In this document: positions 8,800 to 16,516 of the stretch, in pieces
Numbering within the stretch: position 1 is the first letter of the stretch
How the letters are laid out: every line of letters begins with the position of its first letter
Assembly: GCA_025964325.1 (NCBI GenBank)
Contig: JAOPZA010000082.1
Location: forward strand, 1-42,967
Source of the DNA: Conexibacter sp.
GTDB taxonomy: Bacteria > Actinomycetota > Thermoleophilia > Solirubrobacterales > Solirubrobacteraceae
DNA: 42,967 nt
Direction of reading: 5' to 3'
Notes under the pieces: model-generated
What the model saw: only the letters and a program-made list of their open reading frames with translations
Database searches by the model: none
What the model was told of the DNA's origin: nothing
Position numbers and translations under genes: made by a program

Positions 8800-10782
8800 T
8801 TGCGCAGGATCAAGACCCTCGCATGTGGAGGACTGGTCGCGAGCATCGCGGCGGCCGGACTCGCCGTCGCTCATGCCGACACGTCGTCGTCGACGACGCC
8901 GGCCTCGACGCCGATCAAGCACGTCGTCGTGATCTTCGGCGAGAACGTGTCGTTCGACCACTACTTCGGCACCTACCCGAACGCGACCAACCCGGCGGGC
9001 GAGCCGAGGTTCCAGGCGGAGGCCGGCACGCCCGCCGTCAACGGCCTCAGCGACGCGCTGCTGAACAGCAACCCGAACGCGCTGAACCCGCAGCGGCTCG
9101 ATCGTTCGCGTGCCGTGACGTGCTCGCAGAACCATGGCTACGGCGCCGAGCAGTCGGCCTACGACCACGGCCTGATGGACAGATTCGTCGAGAGAACGGC
9201 TGGCGGGGGCGCGCTCTGCCCGACCCCGATCGTGATGGACTACTACGACGGCAACACGCTCACCGGGCTGTGGAACCTCGCGCAGAGCTTCTCGATGAGC
9301 GACAACTCCTACAGCACCAACTTCGGGCCCTCGACGGTCGGCGCGCTGAACCTGATCAGCGGCCAGACGCATGGCGCGAGCGCCGGTGGCAACAGCGCCG
9401 GCACCGTGATCGGCGATCCCGACCCGTCGACGGCGCTCGACGACTGCGCCACCGGCGGCACGGTGATGTCGGGCAAGAACGTCGGCGACCTGCTGAGCGC
9501 CCACCACGTCACCTGGGGCTGGTTCCAGGGCGGCTTTCGGCCCTCGAGCGTCGATTCGACGACGGGCAGAGCGACCTGCAGCTCCTCGCACGTGAACGTC
9601 GCCGGCGCCACCGTGCGCGACTACTCGCCGCACCACGAGCCGTTCCAGTACTACGCCTCGACCGCGAACATCCACCACACCGCGCCGGCCTCCGCCGCGC
9701 TGATCGGCAAGGACGATCCAGCCGGCACGGCCGTGGGGCAGAAGGTCAACCACCAATACGACCTGACGGACTTCGACACGGCGCTGGCGAGCGGCAACCT
9801 GCCGGGCGTCTCGTTCCTGAAGGCGGCGGCGTTCGAGGACGCGCACCCGAGCAACTCCGACCCGCTCGACGAGCAGCGCTTCGTCGCGCGGACGCTCAAC
9901 GCGCTCCAGCAGTCGCCCGACTGGAGCAGCACCGCCGTGATCATCGCCTACGACGACTCCGACGGCTGGTACGACCACCAGATGTCGCCGATCGTCAACC
10001 ACTCCCAGACGCCCGACGACACCCTCACCGGGACGGACTGCGGCGCTCCGACGGACACGACCGGCACCGCCTACCAGGGTCGTTGCGGATACGGGCCGCG
10101 CCAGCCGCTGCTGGTGGTCTCGCCGTTCGCGAAGCAGAACTTCGTCGACCACTCGGTCACCGACCAGACGTCGGTCCTGAAGTTCATCGAGGACAACTGG
10201 CAGCTCGGCCGCATCGGCGACCAGTCGTTCGACGCGCGCGCCGGCTCGCTCGGCAACATGTTCAACTTCGACGCCGACGCGAAGCTGGCGCCGAAGGTCT
10301 TCCTCGACCCGACCACGGGTGAGGTGACGAAGACGACGCCGGCGACCGACGAGGGCGGCACGACGCCGACGACGACCACGCCGAGCGGCGGCGATCCCGG
10401 CGACGGCAGCCACACCGGCGACGGCGGTCAGTCCGGCGGGGGCAAGCCCGGGCACGGCGGCGGCAAGCCGACGACGGGCCAGGGCCACGGACCGAAGCGG
10501 CCGGACATCACGGTCACGTGCGCGACGACCCGCCACGGCAGCCGTCTGACGGTCGCGTGCAGGGTGACCGGCAAAGACGCGAAGACGGGCGCGACGGCAC
10601 TGCGCTTCCGCGTCGAGCGCGGCAACGAGGTCGTCGCGACGACCCGCTCGGTCGTCAGGAAGGGACACGCCGCGGCGGTCCTGAAGACGAAGAGCGCGCT
10701 GCACGGGAAGTTCACGCTGCGGATCGCGATCGCGCATTCCGGCAGCGCGAGCGCCTCGACGGCCCGCGCGCTGCGCCTGTAG
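8800..10782 (+). CDS. Secreted phosphoesterase (phospholipase C / acid phosphatase family)
   Basis: 660 residues from a TTG preceded by AGGAAAGGAACGAGG (8781-8795). An ATG ten codons upstream (8770) has no good ribosome site. A Sec signal (ALACGGLVASIAAAGLAVAHA-like region, to about residue 27) is followed by the phosphoesterase domain. It opens with HVVVIFGENVSFDHYFGTYP and includes NFGPSTVGALNLISGQ and YDDSDGWYDHQM, the latter supplying metal-binding Asp and His. Residues about 510-570 are a Thr/Gly/Pro-rich linker. A C-terminal beta-rich domain of about 90 residues follows (ITVTCATTRHGSRLTVACRV). The enzyme should release phosphate from phospholipids or phosphomonoesters outside the cell. 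A Pho-box-like array lies upstream and a strong hairpin follows the stop. Confidence 0.9.
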   Translation: MRRIKTLACGGLVASIAAAGLAVAHADTSSSTTPASTPIKHVVVIFGENVSFDHYFGTYPNATNPAGEPRFQAEAGTPAVNGLSDALLNSNPNALNPQRLDRSRAVTCSQNHGYGAEQSAYDHGLMDRFVERTAGGGALCPTPIVMDYYDGNTLTGLWNLAQSFSMSDNSYSTNFGPSTVGALNLISGQTHGASAGGNSAGTVIGDPDPSTALDDCATGGTVMSGKNVGDLLSAHHVTWGWFQGGFRPSSVDSTTGRATCSSSHVNVAGATVRDYSPHHEPFQYYASTANIHHTAPASAALIGKDDPAGTAVGQKVNHQYDLTDFDTALASGNLPGVSFLKAAAFEDAHPSNSDPLDEQRFVARTLNALQQSPDWSSTAVIIAYDDSDGWYDHQMSPIVNHSQTPDDTLTGTDCGAPTDTTGTAYQGRCGYGPRQPLLVVSPFAKQNFVDHSVTDQTSVLKFIEDNWQLGRIGDQSFDARAGSLGNMFNFDADAKLAPKVFLDPTTGEVTKTTPATDEGGTTPTTTTPSGGDPGDGSHTGDGGQSGGGKPGHGGGKPTTGQGHGPKRPDITVTCATTRHGSRLTVACRVTGKDAKTGATALRFRVERGNEVVATTRSVVRKGHAAAVLKTKSALHGKFTLRIAIAHSGSASASTARALRL

Positions 10783-10796
10783 GAGCCGACTCCAGC

Positions 10797-10823
10797 AGCG
10801 GGGCGGCGGATGGCCGCCCCGCT
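10797..10823 (+). terminator. Strong GC hairpin after the phosphoesterase, within the hrcA promoter
   Basis: AGCGGGGCGGC (10797-10807) pairs perfectly with GCCGCCCCGCT (10813-10823) around a GGATG loop. An outer arm, GTAGGAGC (10779-10786) with GCTCCTAC (10825-10832), adds eight more pairs and covers the phosphoesterase stop codon. There is no U-tract, as is usual in high-GC genomes. The outer 3' arm overlaps the hrcA -10 box. Confidence 0.65.
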
Positions 10824-10829
10824 CGCTCC

Positions 10830-10835
10830 TACAAT
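10830..10835 (+). promoter_or_regulatory. Putative hrcA -10 box (TACAAT), leaderless
   Basis: TACAAT ends 7 nt before the hrcA ATG at 10843, placing the likely transcription start at or next to the ATG. No CIRCE inverted repeat (TTAGCACTC-N9-GAGTGCTAA) is visible here. Confidence 0.5.
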
Positions 10836-10842
10836 CGGATGC

Positions 10843-11862
10843 ATGCTCACGCCCCGCCAGGAGCTGGTCCTCAGAAAGGTCGTCGACGCCTACCTCGAAG
10901 GCGGTCAGCCGGTCGGCTCGAAGGTCGTCGCCGCCGACGTCGAGTGGGGGCCGTCCACGGTCCGCTACGAGCTGGCGATGCTGGAGGAGCACGGCCTGCT
11001 CGCGCACCCGCACACCTCCGCCGGCCGCGTCCCGACCGACGCCGGCTACCGCTACTTCGTCGACCGCCTGCTGCGGCAGGCGCCCACGCCGGTGGCCGCG
11101 CAGCCGCTCGCGCTGACGCTCGTGCGCCATGAGGTCGACGAGGCGATGCGCGTCACGACCGAGACGCTGTCGCAGGTCACGAACCTGCTCGCGATCGTCT
11201 CCGCGCCGCCGATCGAGACCGCCACGATCCGCCATGTCGAGGTGCTCGTGCTGCAGCCGCAGGTCCTGATGGTCGTCGTGATCACCTCGACCGGCGGCGT
11301 CACGAAGCGCGTCTTCACGTTCGACTCGCCGGTCGACGCCGGGCTCGCCGACTGGGGCGCGAGCTATCTGAACGAGCGCCTCGTCGGCCTCGGACTCGGC
11401 GCGCGCGTGCTCCACCAGCGGCTGCACGACGTCACGCTCGCCGCGAGCGAGCAGACGTTCCTGGCCGCGATCGCGCCCGCCTTCACGGAGCTGGCCGAGA
11501 TGGCGGAGGACACGCTCTACGTCGACGGCGCGGCGCGCCTCATCAGCGAGTACCGCTTCCAGGACCTGACGCAGCTCAACGACGTGATGGAGATGCTCGA
11601 GCGGCGCGTCTCGCTGCTCGGGGTGCTGAGCTCCGCGCTCGCCCAGCGCGACGTCTTCGTCCGCATCGGCCAGGAGAACGAGGCGCCGGCGCTGCATTCG
11701 CTGGCGCTCGTCGCGGCCAGCTACGGCCTGCCGCAGCGCAGCCTCGGCACCGTCTCGGTGATCGGGCCGCTGCGGATGGACTACGCGCTCGCGATCAGCT
11801 CCGTGCGCTCGGCCGCGACCGAGCTCTCGCGCTTCGTCGAAGACGTCTACGACGAAGGCTGA
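10843..11862 (+). CDS. hrcA: Heat-inducible transcription repressor HrcA
   Basis: 339 residues, the usual length. The N-terminal winged helix reads LTPRQELVLRKVVDAYLEGG, then QPVGSKVV and STVRYELAMLEEHGLLAHPH with HTSAGRVPTDAGYRYFVDRL, a family signature. The C-terminal GAF-like part includes FVRIGQENEA and GPLRMDYALAISSV. HrcA represses groE/dnaK-type chaperone genes through CIRCE operators. No CIRCE is seen in this window, so its targets lie elsewhere. The frame is open 33 nt further upstream, but ATG 10843 gives the family N-terminus and fits the -10 position. It is linked to dnaJ (about 1 kb downstream), with a response regulator on the other strand between them. Confidence 0.97.
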   Translation: MLTPRQELVLRKVVDAYLEGGQPVGSKVVAADVEWGPSTVRYELAMLEEHGLLAHPHTSAGRVPTDAGYRYFVDRLLRQAPTPVAAQPLALTLVRHEVDEAMRVTTETLSQVTNLLAIVSAPPIETATIRHVEVLVLQPQVLMVVVITSTGGVTKRVFTFDSPVDAGLADWGASYLNERLVGLGLGARVLHQRLHDVTLAASEQTFLAAIAPAFTELAEMAEDTLYVDGAARLISEYRFQDLTQLNDVMEMLERRVSLLGVLSSALAQRDVFVRIGQENEAPALHSLALVAASYGLPQRSLGTVSVIGPLRMDYALAISSVRSAATELSRFVEDVYDEG

Positions 11863-11886
11863 GGACGGGACGATCCGCCGCGCGGA

Positions 11887-11913
11887 CTGCGGGCGGTCGT
11901 CGACCGCCCGCAG
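11887..11913. terminator. Hairpin terminator between convergent hrcA and response regulator
   Basis: CTGCGGGCGGT (11887-11897) pairs with ACCGCCCGCAG (11903-11913) over a CGTCG loop. It lies 24 nt after the hrcA stop and 20 nt before the regulator stop on the other strand, so it can serve both directions. Confidence 0.7.
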
Positions 11914-11933
11914 GGGAGCTCGCCGCCGGGCGG

Positions 11934-12671
11934 CTAGGTGAGCGACGGCATCGGCCGCTCGCGCGGCGCGACGAGGACGTTGGCGCTGCCGTCGCGCATG
12001 CGCTGGGCGAGCTCGACCGCGTCGCGACGCGAGGAGACGTCGAGCTTGCGCATCAGGTGCTTGATGTGCGAACGCACCGTCTCGACCGTCAGCACCAGGC
12101 GGTCCGCGATGTCGGCGGTCGACAGCCCCAAGCAGAGGAGGTCGAGGACCTCCCACTCGCGATCGGTCAACGGGCTGCGCACCGGCCGCAGACCGGTCGC
12201 ATCCTCGCCGTGACCGCGGATGCACTCGACGAGGTGCGCGGTCATGTGGCGGGGCACGATCGCCTCGCCGTCGCTCGCCGCGCGCAACGCGCGGGCGAGC
12301 GGCTCGAGCCCGTAGCGCTTCGGCAGGAAGCCGACCGCCCCGGCGCGCAGGCTGCGGATCGCGAGCTCGGCGTCGTCGACGGCGGCGTGGATGATCACGC
12401 GCACCGCCTCGGTGCGCTCGACGATCCGGCGCGTCGCCTCGACCCCGTCGACGACCGGCATGTCGGCTTCCATCAGCACGATGTCGGGTGCGTAGTGCAA
12501 CGCCAGCTCGATCGTCTCGCGGCCGTCGCAGGCCTCCGCGATGACGGTCATGCCGGCGTTCTGCAGGGCGTCGCGCACCGCGCGGCGCGAAAGCGGGTCG
12601 TCGTCTCCGACGATGACGCGCAACGGCCGTGTTGCCTGACGGTCATGCCCCGTCGTGTCGGTCCCAGACAC
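11934..12671 (-). CDS. Atypical NarL/LuxR-type response regulator lacking the phospho-acceptor Asp
   Basis: 245 residues from a GTG (complement of 12669-12671) preceded by GGGAGGT. The frame is open further upstream but without a ribosome site. The receiver covers about residues 17-135, with acidic DDD at 23-25 and Lys118 (GFLPK). The phospho-acceptor position reads IVLMEADMP, so the expected Asp is Glu68. The switch Thr/Ser is Ala96 (VIIHAAVDD). The C-terminal LuxR helix-turn-helix is intact (LTDREWEVLDLLCLGLSTAD, then VRSHIKHLMRKL). No histidine kinase gene is adjacent. It is inferred to be a phosphorylation-independent DNA-binding regulator; target genes are unknown. Confidence 0.9.
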   Translation of the reverse strand: MSGTDTTGHDRQATRPLRVIVGDDDPLSRRAVRDALQNAGMTVIAEACDGRETIELALHYAPDIVLMEADMPVVDGVEATRRIVERTEAVRVIIHAAVDDAELAIRSLRAGAVGFLPKRYGLEPLARALRAASDGEAIVPRHMTAHLVECIRGHGEDATGLRPVRSPLTDREWEVLDLLCLGLSTADIADRLVLTVETVRSHIKHLMRKLDVSSRRDAVELAQRMRDGSANVLVAPRERPMPSLT

Positions 12672-12776
12672 GTGCGGTACCTCCCGATCGGTGGTGGGGG
12701 CGGACAGGGGCCAGCATGACGGGAGGAAGGCGTCCGCCAGGGGGTAGGAACGCCCCCCATGGAGTGCGGCGGCGCC

Positions 12777-12782
12777 ATAGTA
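12777..12782 (-). promoter_or_regulatory. Putative -10 box of the response regulator (TACTAT)
   Basis: The minus strand reads TACTAT here, about 105 nt upstream of the GTG start, which would give a 5' leader of roughly 100 nt. That is unlike the leaderless neighbours. No clear -35 is seen. Confidence 0.3.
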
Positions 12783-12843
12783 CTGCAAACTGGCGCATCG
12801 GAGTGGGCGAGAGCGCTCGCGGCGTCCACTGCGAGCGGTCGCC

Positions 12844-12849
12844 TACCAT
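12844..12849 (+). promoter_or_regulatory. Putative dnaJ -10 box (TACCAT), leaderless
   Basis: TACCAT ends 7 nt before GTG 12857. The spacing matches hrcA, ndh and polA and argues for GTG 12857 rather than the overlapping ATG 12848 as the dnaJ start. Confidence 0.4.
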
Positions 12850-12856
12850 GGTGGCC

Positions 12857-13984
12857 GTGAGTTCCGACCTTTCGCGCGACTTCTACGAGATCCTCGGCAT
12901 CGGCCGCGACGCGGGCGAGGCCGAGATCAAGAAGGCCTTCCGCAAGCTCGCCCGCGAGCTGCATCCGGACGTCAACAGCCACGACCCCGAGGCGGAGGAC
13001 AAGTTCAAGCGCGCCGCGGAGGCCTACGAGGTGCTGTCCGACCCCGAGCGCCGCGCGACCTACGACCGCTATGGCGCCGAGGGACTGCGCAACGGCGGCT
13101 ACCAGCCGACCGGCTTCGGCTCCTTCTCCGACATCTTCGACGCCTTCTTCGGGGGCGCGGACATGTTCGGCGGCGGCGGGGGGCGCAGCGGTCCGGCGCA
13201 GGGCGGCGACCTCGCCGTCAATGCGACGATCGACCTCGCGGCCGCGGCGACCGGGGCGCCGGTCGAGCTGAGCTACGACGCGGTCGTGCGCTGCGAGGTC
13301 TGCCACGGCAACGGAGCCGAGCCGGGCACGCCGATCGAGACCTGCGAGCGCTGCGGCGGGAGCGGGCAGCTGCGCGCCGTCAGCCGCACGCCGTTCGGCC
13401 AGGTCGTGCGCGCCGTCGCCTGCGACACCTGCCACGGTGACGGACGGGTGCCGCGCCAGCCGTGCACGGCCTGCGCCGGACGTGGGCGCAAGGTCGAGCG
13501 CGTGACCGTCTCCGTCGACGTCCCCGCCGGCATCGCCGACGGTCAGCGGATCCGCCTCTCCGGCCGCGGCCACGCCGGCGAGCAGGGCGGCCCGCCCGGC
13601 GACCTGTACGTCCTCATCCGCGTGCGGGAGGACGAGCGCTTCGTCCGCGACGGCGACGACCTCGTCACCGTCGTGGAGGTGGCGGCCCCGCACGCGGCGC
13701 TCGGCACGACGATCGAGGTGCCGACGCTCGACGGCCCCCACGAGCTCGAGATCCCCGCCGGCACCCAGCCGAACGACACGCTTATGCTGCGCGGCAAGGG
13801 CATGCCGGCGCTGCGGCGCGGCCGCCACGGCGACCTGCGCGTCGTCGTCAGCGTCGTCATCCCGCGGCGCCTGAGCCACGAGCAGCGCGACCTGCTGGAG
13901 CAGCTCGCGGGCACGCTCAGCGACGAGAACCTGCGCTCCGACGAAGGCGTCTTGGGCAAGCTCAAGCGCGCCTTCGGCGCCTAG
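12857..13984 (+). CDS. dnaJ: Chaperone protein DnaJ
   Basis: 375 residues from GTG 12857 (378 if ATG 12848 is used). The J domain spans about residues 7-70 with the HPD tripeptide in ARELHPDVN. A short Gly/Phe-rich region (FGSFSDIFDAFFGGADMFGG) follows. Then come the four zinc-binding repeats CEVCHGNG, CERCGGSG, CDTCHGDG and CTACAGRG, and the two C-terminal substrate-binding domains. DnaJ delivers clients to DnaK and stimulates its ATPase in the cytoplasm. No dnaK or grpE is in this window, so this may be the second, hrcA-linked dnaJ common in actinobacteria. prmA follows after a 120-bp gap with hairpins. Confidence 0.97.
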   Translation: MSSDLSRDFYEILGIGRDAGEAEIKKAFRKLARELHPDVNSHDPEAEDKFKRAAEAYEVLSDPERRATYDRYGAEGLRNGGYQPTGFGSFSDIFDAFFGGADMFGGGGGRSGPAQGGDLAVNATIDLAAAATGAPVELSYDAVVRCEVCHGNGAEPGTPIETCERCGGSGQLRAVSRTPFGQVVRAVACDTCHGDGRVPRQPCTACAGRGRKVERVTVSVDVPAGIADGQRIRLSGRGHAGEQGGPPGDLYVLIRVREDERFVRDGDDLVTVVEVAAPHAALGTTIEVPTLDGPHELEIPAGTQPNDTLMLRGKGMPALRRGRHGDLRVVVSVVIPRRLSHEQRDLLEQLAGTLSDENLRSDEGVLGKLKRAFGA

Positions 13985-14005
13985 ACGGTTGATTACACGA
14001 TCTCG

Positions 14006-14077
14006 GGCTGGCCTCGCCAGCCTCCGCGGCGCCAGCCGCCCAACGTGCACCTCGCATCCACGAATCCCGTGGATTCG
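14006..14077. repeat. Tandem small-loop hairpins in the dnaJ-prmA gap
   Basis: GGCTGGC (14006-14012) pairs with GCCAGCC (14016-14022) around CTC. CGAATCC (14061-14067) pairs with GGATTCG (14071-14077) around CGT. Both have perfect 7-bp stems and 3-nt loops. They could terminate or attenuate dnaJ transcription before prmA, or be a palindromic repeat like those at 25768 and 30445. Confidence 0.5.
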
Positions 14078-14104
14078 ACCATCTAGGCCGAGCGGCGAGG
14101 CCCC

Positions 14105-14965
14105 GTGATCCGCCTGGCGCTGCGCGTCGACCGCGCACATGCCGAGATCGCGCTCGCCGAGCTGCTGGAGCTGGCGCCGAGCGGGGTGGAGGAGGTCGAC
14201 CACGGCGACGTCGTCGAGTACGCCGTCTACGGAGCGCCCGGCGAGCTGCCGTCGCTGCCCGACGTCGAGGCCGCGGTCGGCGACGCGCTCGTCGCCGTCT
14301 CGACGACGGAGCTGCCGGACGACTGGAGCGAGCGCTGGAAGGAGTTCCACCGGCCGCTCGTGATCGGGCCGGCGGGGCCCGAACGGGACGCCCGCCCGCA
14401 GCTCGCCGTGCGGCCGCCGTGGGAGCCGCCGATCGGGGCGGCGACCGAGGTCGTGATCGATCCGGCGCAGGCCTTCGGCACCGGCGCGCACGCGACCACT
14501 CGGCTCTGCCTCGAGCTGCTGCTCGAGCTCGCGGGCGCCGCCGGGCCGCCCGCCGCACGCGGCTCGCTGCTCGACCTCGGCTGCGGATCGGGGGTGCTCG
14601 CGATCGCGGCCGCCGAGCTGGGGTGGGATCCGGTCCTGGCGGTCGACCACGACCCGCTCAGCGTCGCGGCGACGCGCGCGAACGCGGCCGTCAACGGCGT
14701 CGTGCTGCAAGCGCGTCGGGGCGACCTGCGGCACGAGCCGGTGCCGTTCGCGCCGACCGTGCTCGCGAACCTGCTGCGGCCGCTCCTGCTCGACTACGCC
14801 GACGCGCTCGGTGCACGCGCCCAGGGCGGCCCGGACACGCTGATCGCGAGCGGCCTGCTGGTGCACGAGGCCGACGAGGTCGCCGCCGCGTTCCGGCGCC
14901 ACGGACTGCGGGAGCAGGCCCGTCGCGAGCGCGGCGAATGGGCCGCGCTGCTGCTGTCACGGTGA
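14105..14965 (+). CDS. prmA: Ribosomal protein L11 methyltransferase PrmA
   Basis: 286 residues from GTG 14105. A poorly conserved N-terminal substrate-recognition domain with the PrmA signature DDWSERWKEFHRP and IDPAQAFGTGAHATTRLC precedes the SAM-binding fold. SAM motif I is LLDLGCGSGVLAIAAAELG and the motif after it is AVDHDPLSVAATRANA. PrmA trimethylates lysines and the N-terminus of ribosomal protein L11. dnaJ-prmA adjacency is common in Gram-positive bacteria and supports the call. The usual next gene, rsmE, is missing and an NADH dehydrogenase follows instead. Confidence 0.94.
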   Translation: MIRLALRVDRAHAEIALAELLELAPSGVEEVDHGDVVEYAVYGAPGELPSLPDVEAAVGDALVAVSTTELPDDWSERWKEFHRPLVIGPAGPERDARPQLAVRPPWEPPIGAATEVVIDPAQAFGTGAHATTRLCLELLLELAGAAGPPAARGSLLDLGCGSGVLAIAAAELGWDPVLAVDHDPLSVAATRANAAVNGVVLQARRGDLRHEPVPFAPTVLANLLRPLLLDYADALGARAQGGPDTLIASGLLVHEADEVAAAFRRHGLREQARRERGEWAALLLSR

Positions 14966-14975
14966 CGTTCGTCAC
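14956..14975. promoter_or_regulatory. Overlapping palindromes upstream of ndh
   Basis: GTCACGGTGAC (14956-14966) overlaps GTGACGTTCGTCAC (14962-14975), both perfect inverted repeats. A further GTGACGTT half-site lies at 15006-15013, 44 bp from the first, next to the likely -35. The cluster overlaps the prmA stop. It may be an operator for the NADH dehydrogenase gene; the regulator is unknown. Confidence 0.35.
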
Positions 14976-15011
14976 ACAAGCGACGGGATCGCCTCGATCC
15001 CAATTGTGACG

Positions 15012-15041
15012 TTGGTCTCTTCCGGCCGATGGGCATAGGGT
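15012..15041 (+). promoter_or_regulatory. Putative ndh promoter (TTGGTC-N18-TAGGGT)
   Basis: The -35-like TTGGTC (15012-15017) and -10-like TAGGGT (15036-15041) are spaced 18 bp. The -10 ends 7 nt before ATG 15049. GAGG also lies just before the ATG. Confidence 0.4.
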
Positions 15042-15048
15042 GAGGGAC

Positions 15049-16464
15049 ATGGCATGGGACATCGTCATCGCGGGCGGCGGCTTCGGCGGCTATCACACGG
15101 CTCGCACGCTCGAGAAGGTCCTGCCGCCGCAGGCGGCCCGGATCACGCTCGTCAACGACACCAACTACCTCACGTACACCCCGCTGCTGCCGGGCGCGGC
15201 GGCCGGCTCGCTGGAGCCCCGCCACGTCGTCGTGCCGCTGCGGGAGCAGCTGAAGAAGACCGACCTCTGGCTCGGCCACGTCAGCGCCGCGGAGCCGGAG
15301 CGCCAGCGCCTGATCGTCGACTCGCTCGACGGTCGCCGGCACGAGCTGCGCTACAACCAGCTGATCGTCGCGCTGGGGTCGATCTCCCGCACGCTGCCGA
15401 TCCCCGGCCTGGTCGACCACGCGATCGGCTTCAAGACGTTGGCGGAGGCGATCGCGCTGCGCAACCGGCTGATCTCGCTGCTCGAGATCGCCGAGACGGT
15501 CAAGGACCCCGACGTCCGCGCCGAGTACCTCACCTACGTCTTCGTCGGCGCCGGCTACGCCGGACTCGAGGGGCTCGCCGAGCTGCAGGACTTCGCCGCC
15601 GACGTGATCGAGCTCTATCCGCGCTGCCGCGTGCAGGGGATGCGCTGGATCCTCGTCGAGGCCCGCGAGCGCGTGATGCCCGAGGTCGCTCCGAGCCTCG
15701 CCGCCTTCGCCGAGCGGGAGCTGCGCGGCCGCGGCATCGAGATCCGCACGAACACGACGATCGAGCGGGTCACCGACAACTCGGTGATCCTCAAGGGCGG
15801 CGAGGCCGTTCCGACGCGGACGGTGGCGTGGACCGCCGGCGTGCGTCCCTCGCCGGTCGTCGCCGAGCTGGGGCTGGCGCTGCGCGAGGACGGTCGCGTC
15901 GACGTCGACGCGACGATGCGCGTGAGAGGTCAGGAGCGCGTCTGGGCGATCGGCGACTGCTCCGGCGTGCCGGACCCGGCGCGCAAGGGCTTCCCGTGCC
16001 CGCCGACCGCGCAGCACGCGATCCGCCAGGGGCGGCTCGTCGCGCGCAACGTCGCGGCCGAGCTCGGGGCCGGCGGCAAGGTGCGCAAGTTCAAGTACAA
16101 GACGCTCGGCGTCTTCGTCGACATGGGTCGTCAGAAGGCGGTCGCGAGCACCGCCGGGATCAAGTGGCGCGGCTTCCCCGCCTGGTTCCTCGCCCGCACC
16201 TACCACCTCGCGAACATGCCGGGCGGCAAGCGCAAGGCGCACCTGCTGGTCGACTGGACCGTCGGACTGCTGTTCGACCGCGACACGTCGGAGCTGGGCC
16301 AGATCGGCAATCCGCCGGAGCTCGACCGCGACGCGGCGGGCGCCACGGGCCGCCCGACCTCGCCCCAGCCCGCGCAGCTGCCCGCCGCCGCCAACGGCGC
16401 GGCGAGCGCGCCGGCGCAGGCAGACGGAGCCGGGGCGCAGGCCGCGAAGCCGGCCGGCTCCTAG
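15049..16464 (+). CDS. Type II NADH dehydrogenase (NDH-2 flavoprotein)
   Basis: 471 residues from ATG 15049; an in-frame GTG three codons upstream overlaps the -10 box. The FAD-binding motif is IVIAGGGFGGYHTARTL. The second Rossmann motif for NADH is FVGAGYAGLEGLAEL. The FAD-proximal VWAIGDCSGVPDPA and CPPTAQHAIRQG complete the NDH-2 pattern. The enzyme passes electrons from NADH to menaquinone without pumping protons, as a peripheral membrane protein. The last 40 or so residues are an Ala/Pro-rich tail (QPAQLPAAANGAASAPAQAD) beyond the usual family end. It is probably a single transcription unit. Confidence 0.92.
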   Translation: MAWDIVIAGGGFGGYHTARTLEKVLPPQAARITLVNDTNYLTYTPLLPGAAAGSLEPRHVVVPLREQLKKTDLWLGHVSAAEPERQRLIVDSLDGRRHELRYNQLIVALGSISRTLPIPGLVDHAIGFKTLAEAIALRNRLISLLEIAETVKDPDVRAEYLTYVFVGAGYAGLEGLAELQDFAADVIELYPRCRVQGMRWILVEARERVMPEVAPSLAAFAERELRGRGIEIRTNTTIERVTDNSVILKGGEAVPTRTVAWTAGVRPSPVVAELGLALREDGRVDVDATMRVRGQERVWAIGDCSGVPDPARKGFPCPPTAQHAIRQGRLVARNVAAELGAGGKVRKFKYKTLGVFVDMGRQKAVASTAGIKWRGFPAWFLARTYHLANMPGGKRKAHLLVDWTVGLLFDRDTSELGQIGNPPELDRDAAGATGRPTSPQPAQLPAAANGAASAPAQADGAGAQAAKPAGS

Positions 16465-16501
16465 CCCGTCGAACTCCGTGGGGAGACGCCGCGGACCCGG
16501 C

Positions 16502-16507
16502 TATCCT
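16502..16507 (+). promoter_or_regulatory. Putative -10 box (TATCCT) of the yqeY-phoH-ybeY-era operon
   Basis: TATCCT ends 9 nt before GTG 16517. GAGGGA lies between them and could act as a very close ribosome site. Confidence 0.35.
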
Positions 16508-16516
16508 TGAGGGACC

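Noticed and set aside
12756-12800. Possible CIRCE operator near dnaJ (a GAGTGC half-site)
   Set aside because: Only one short half-site is present, without the matching GCACTC at nine-base spacing.
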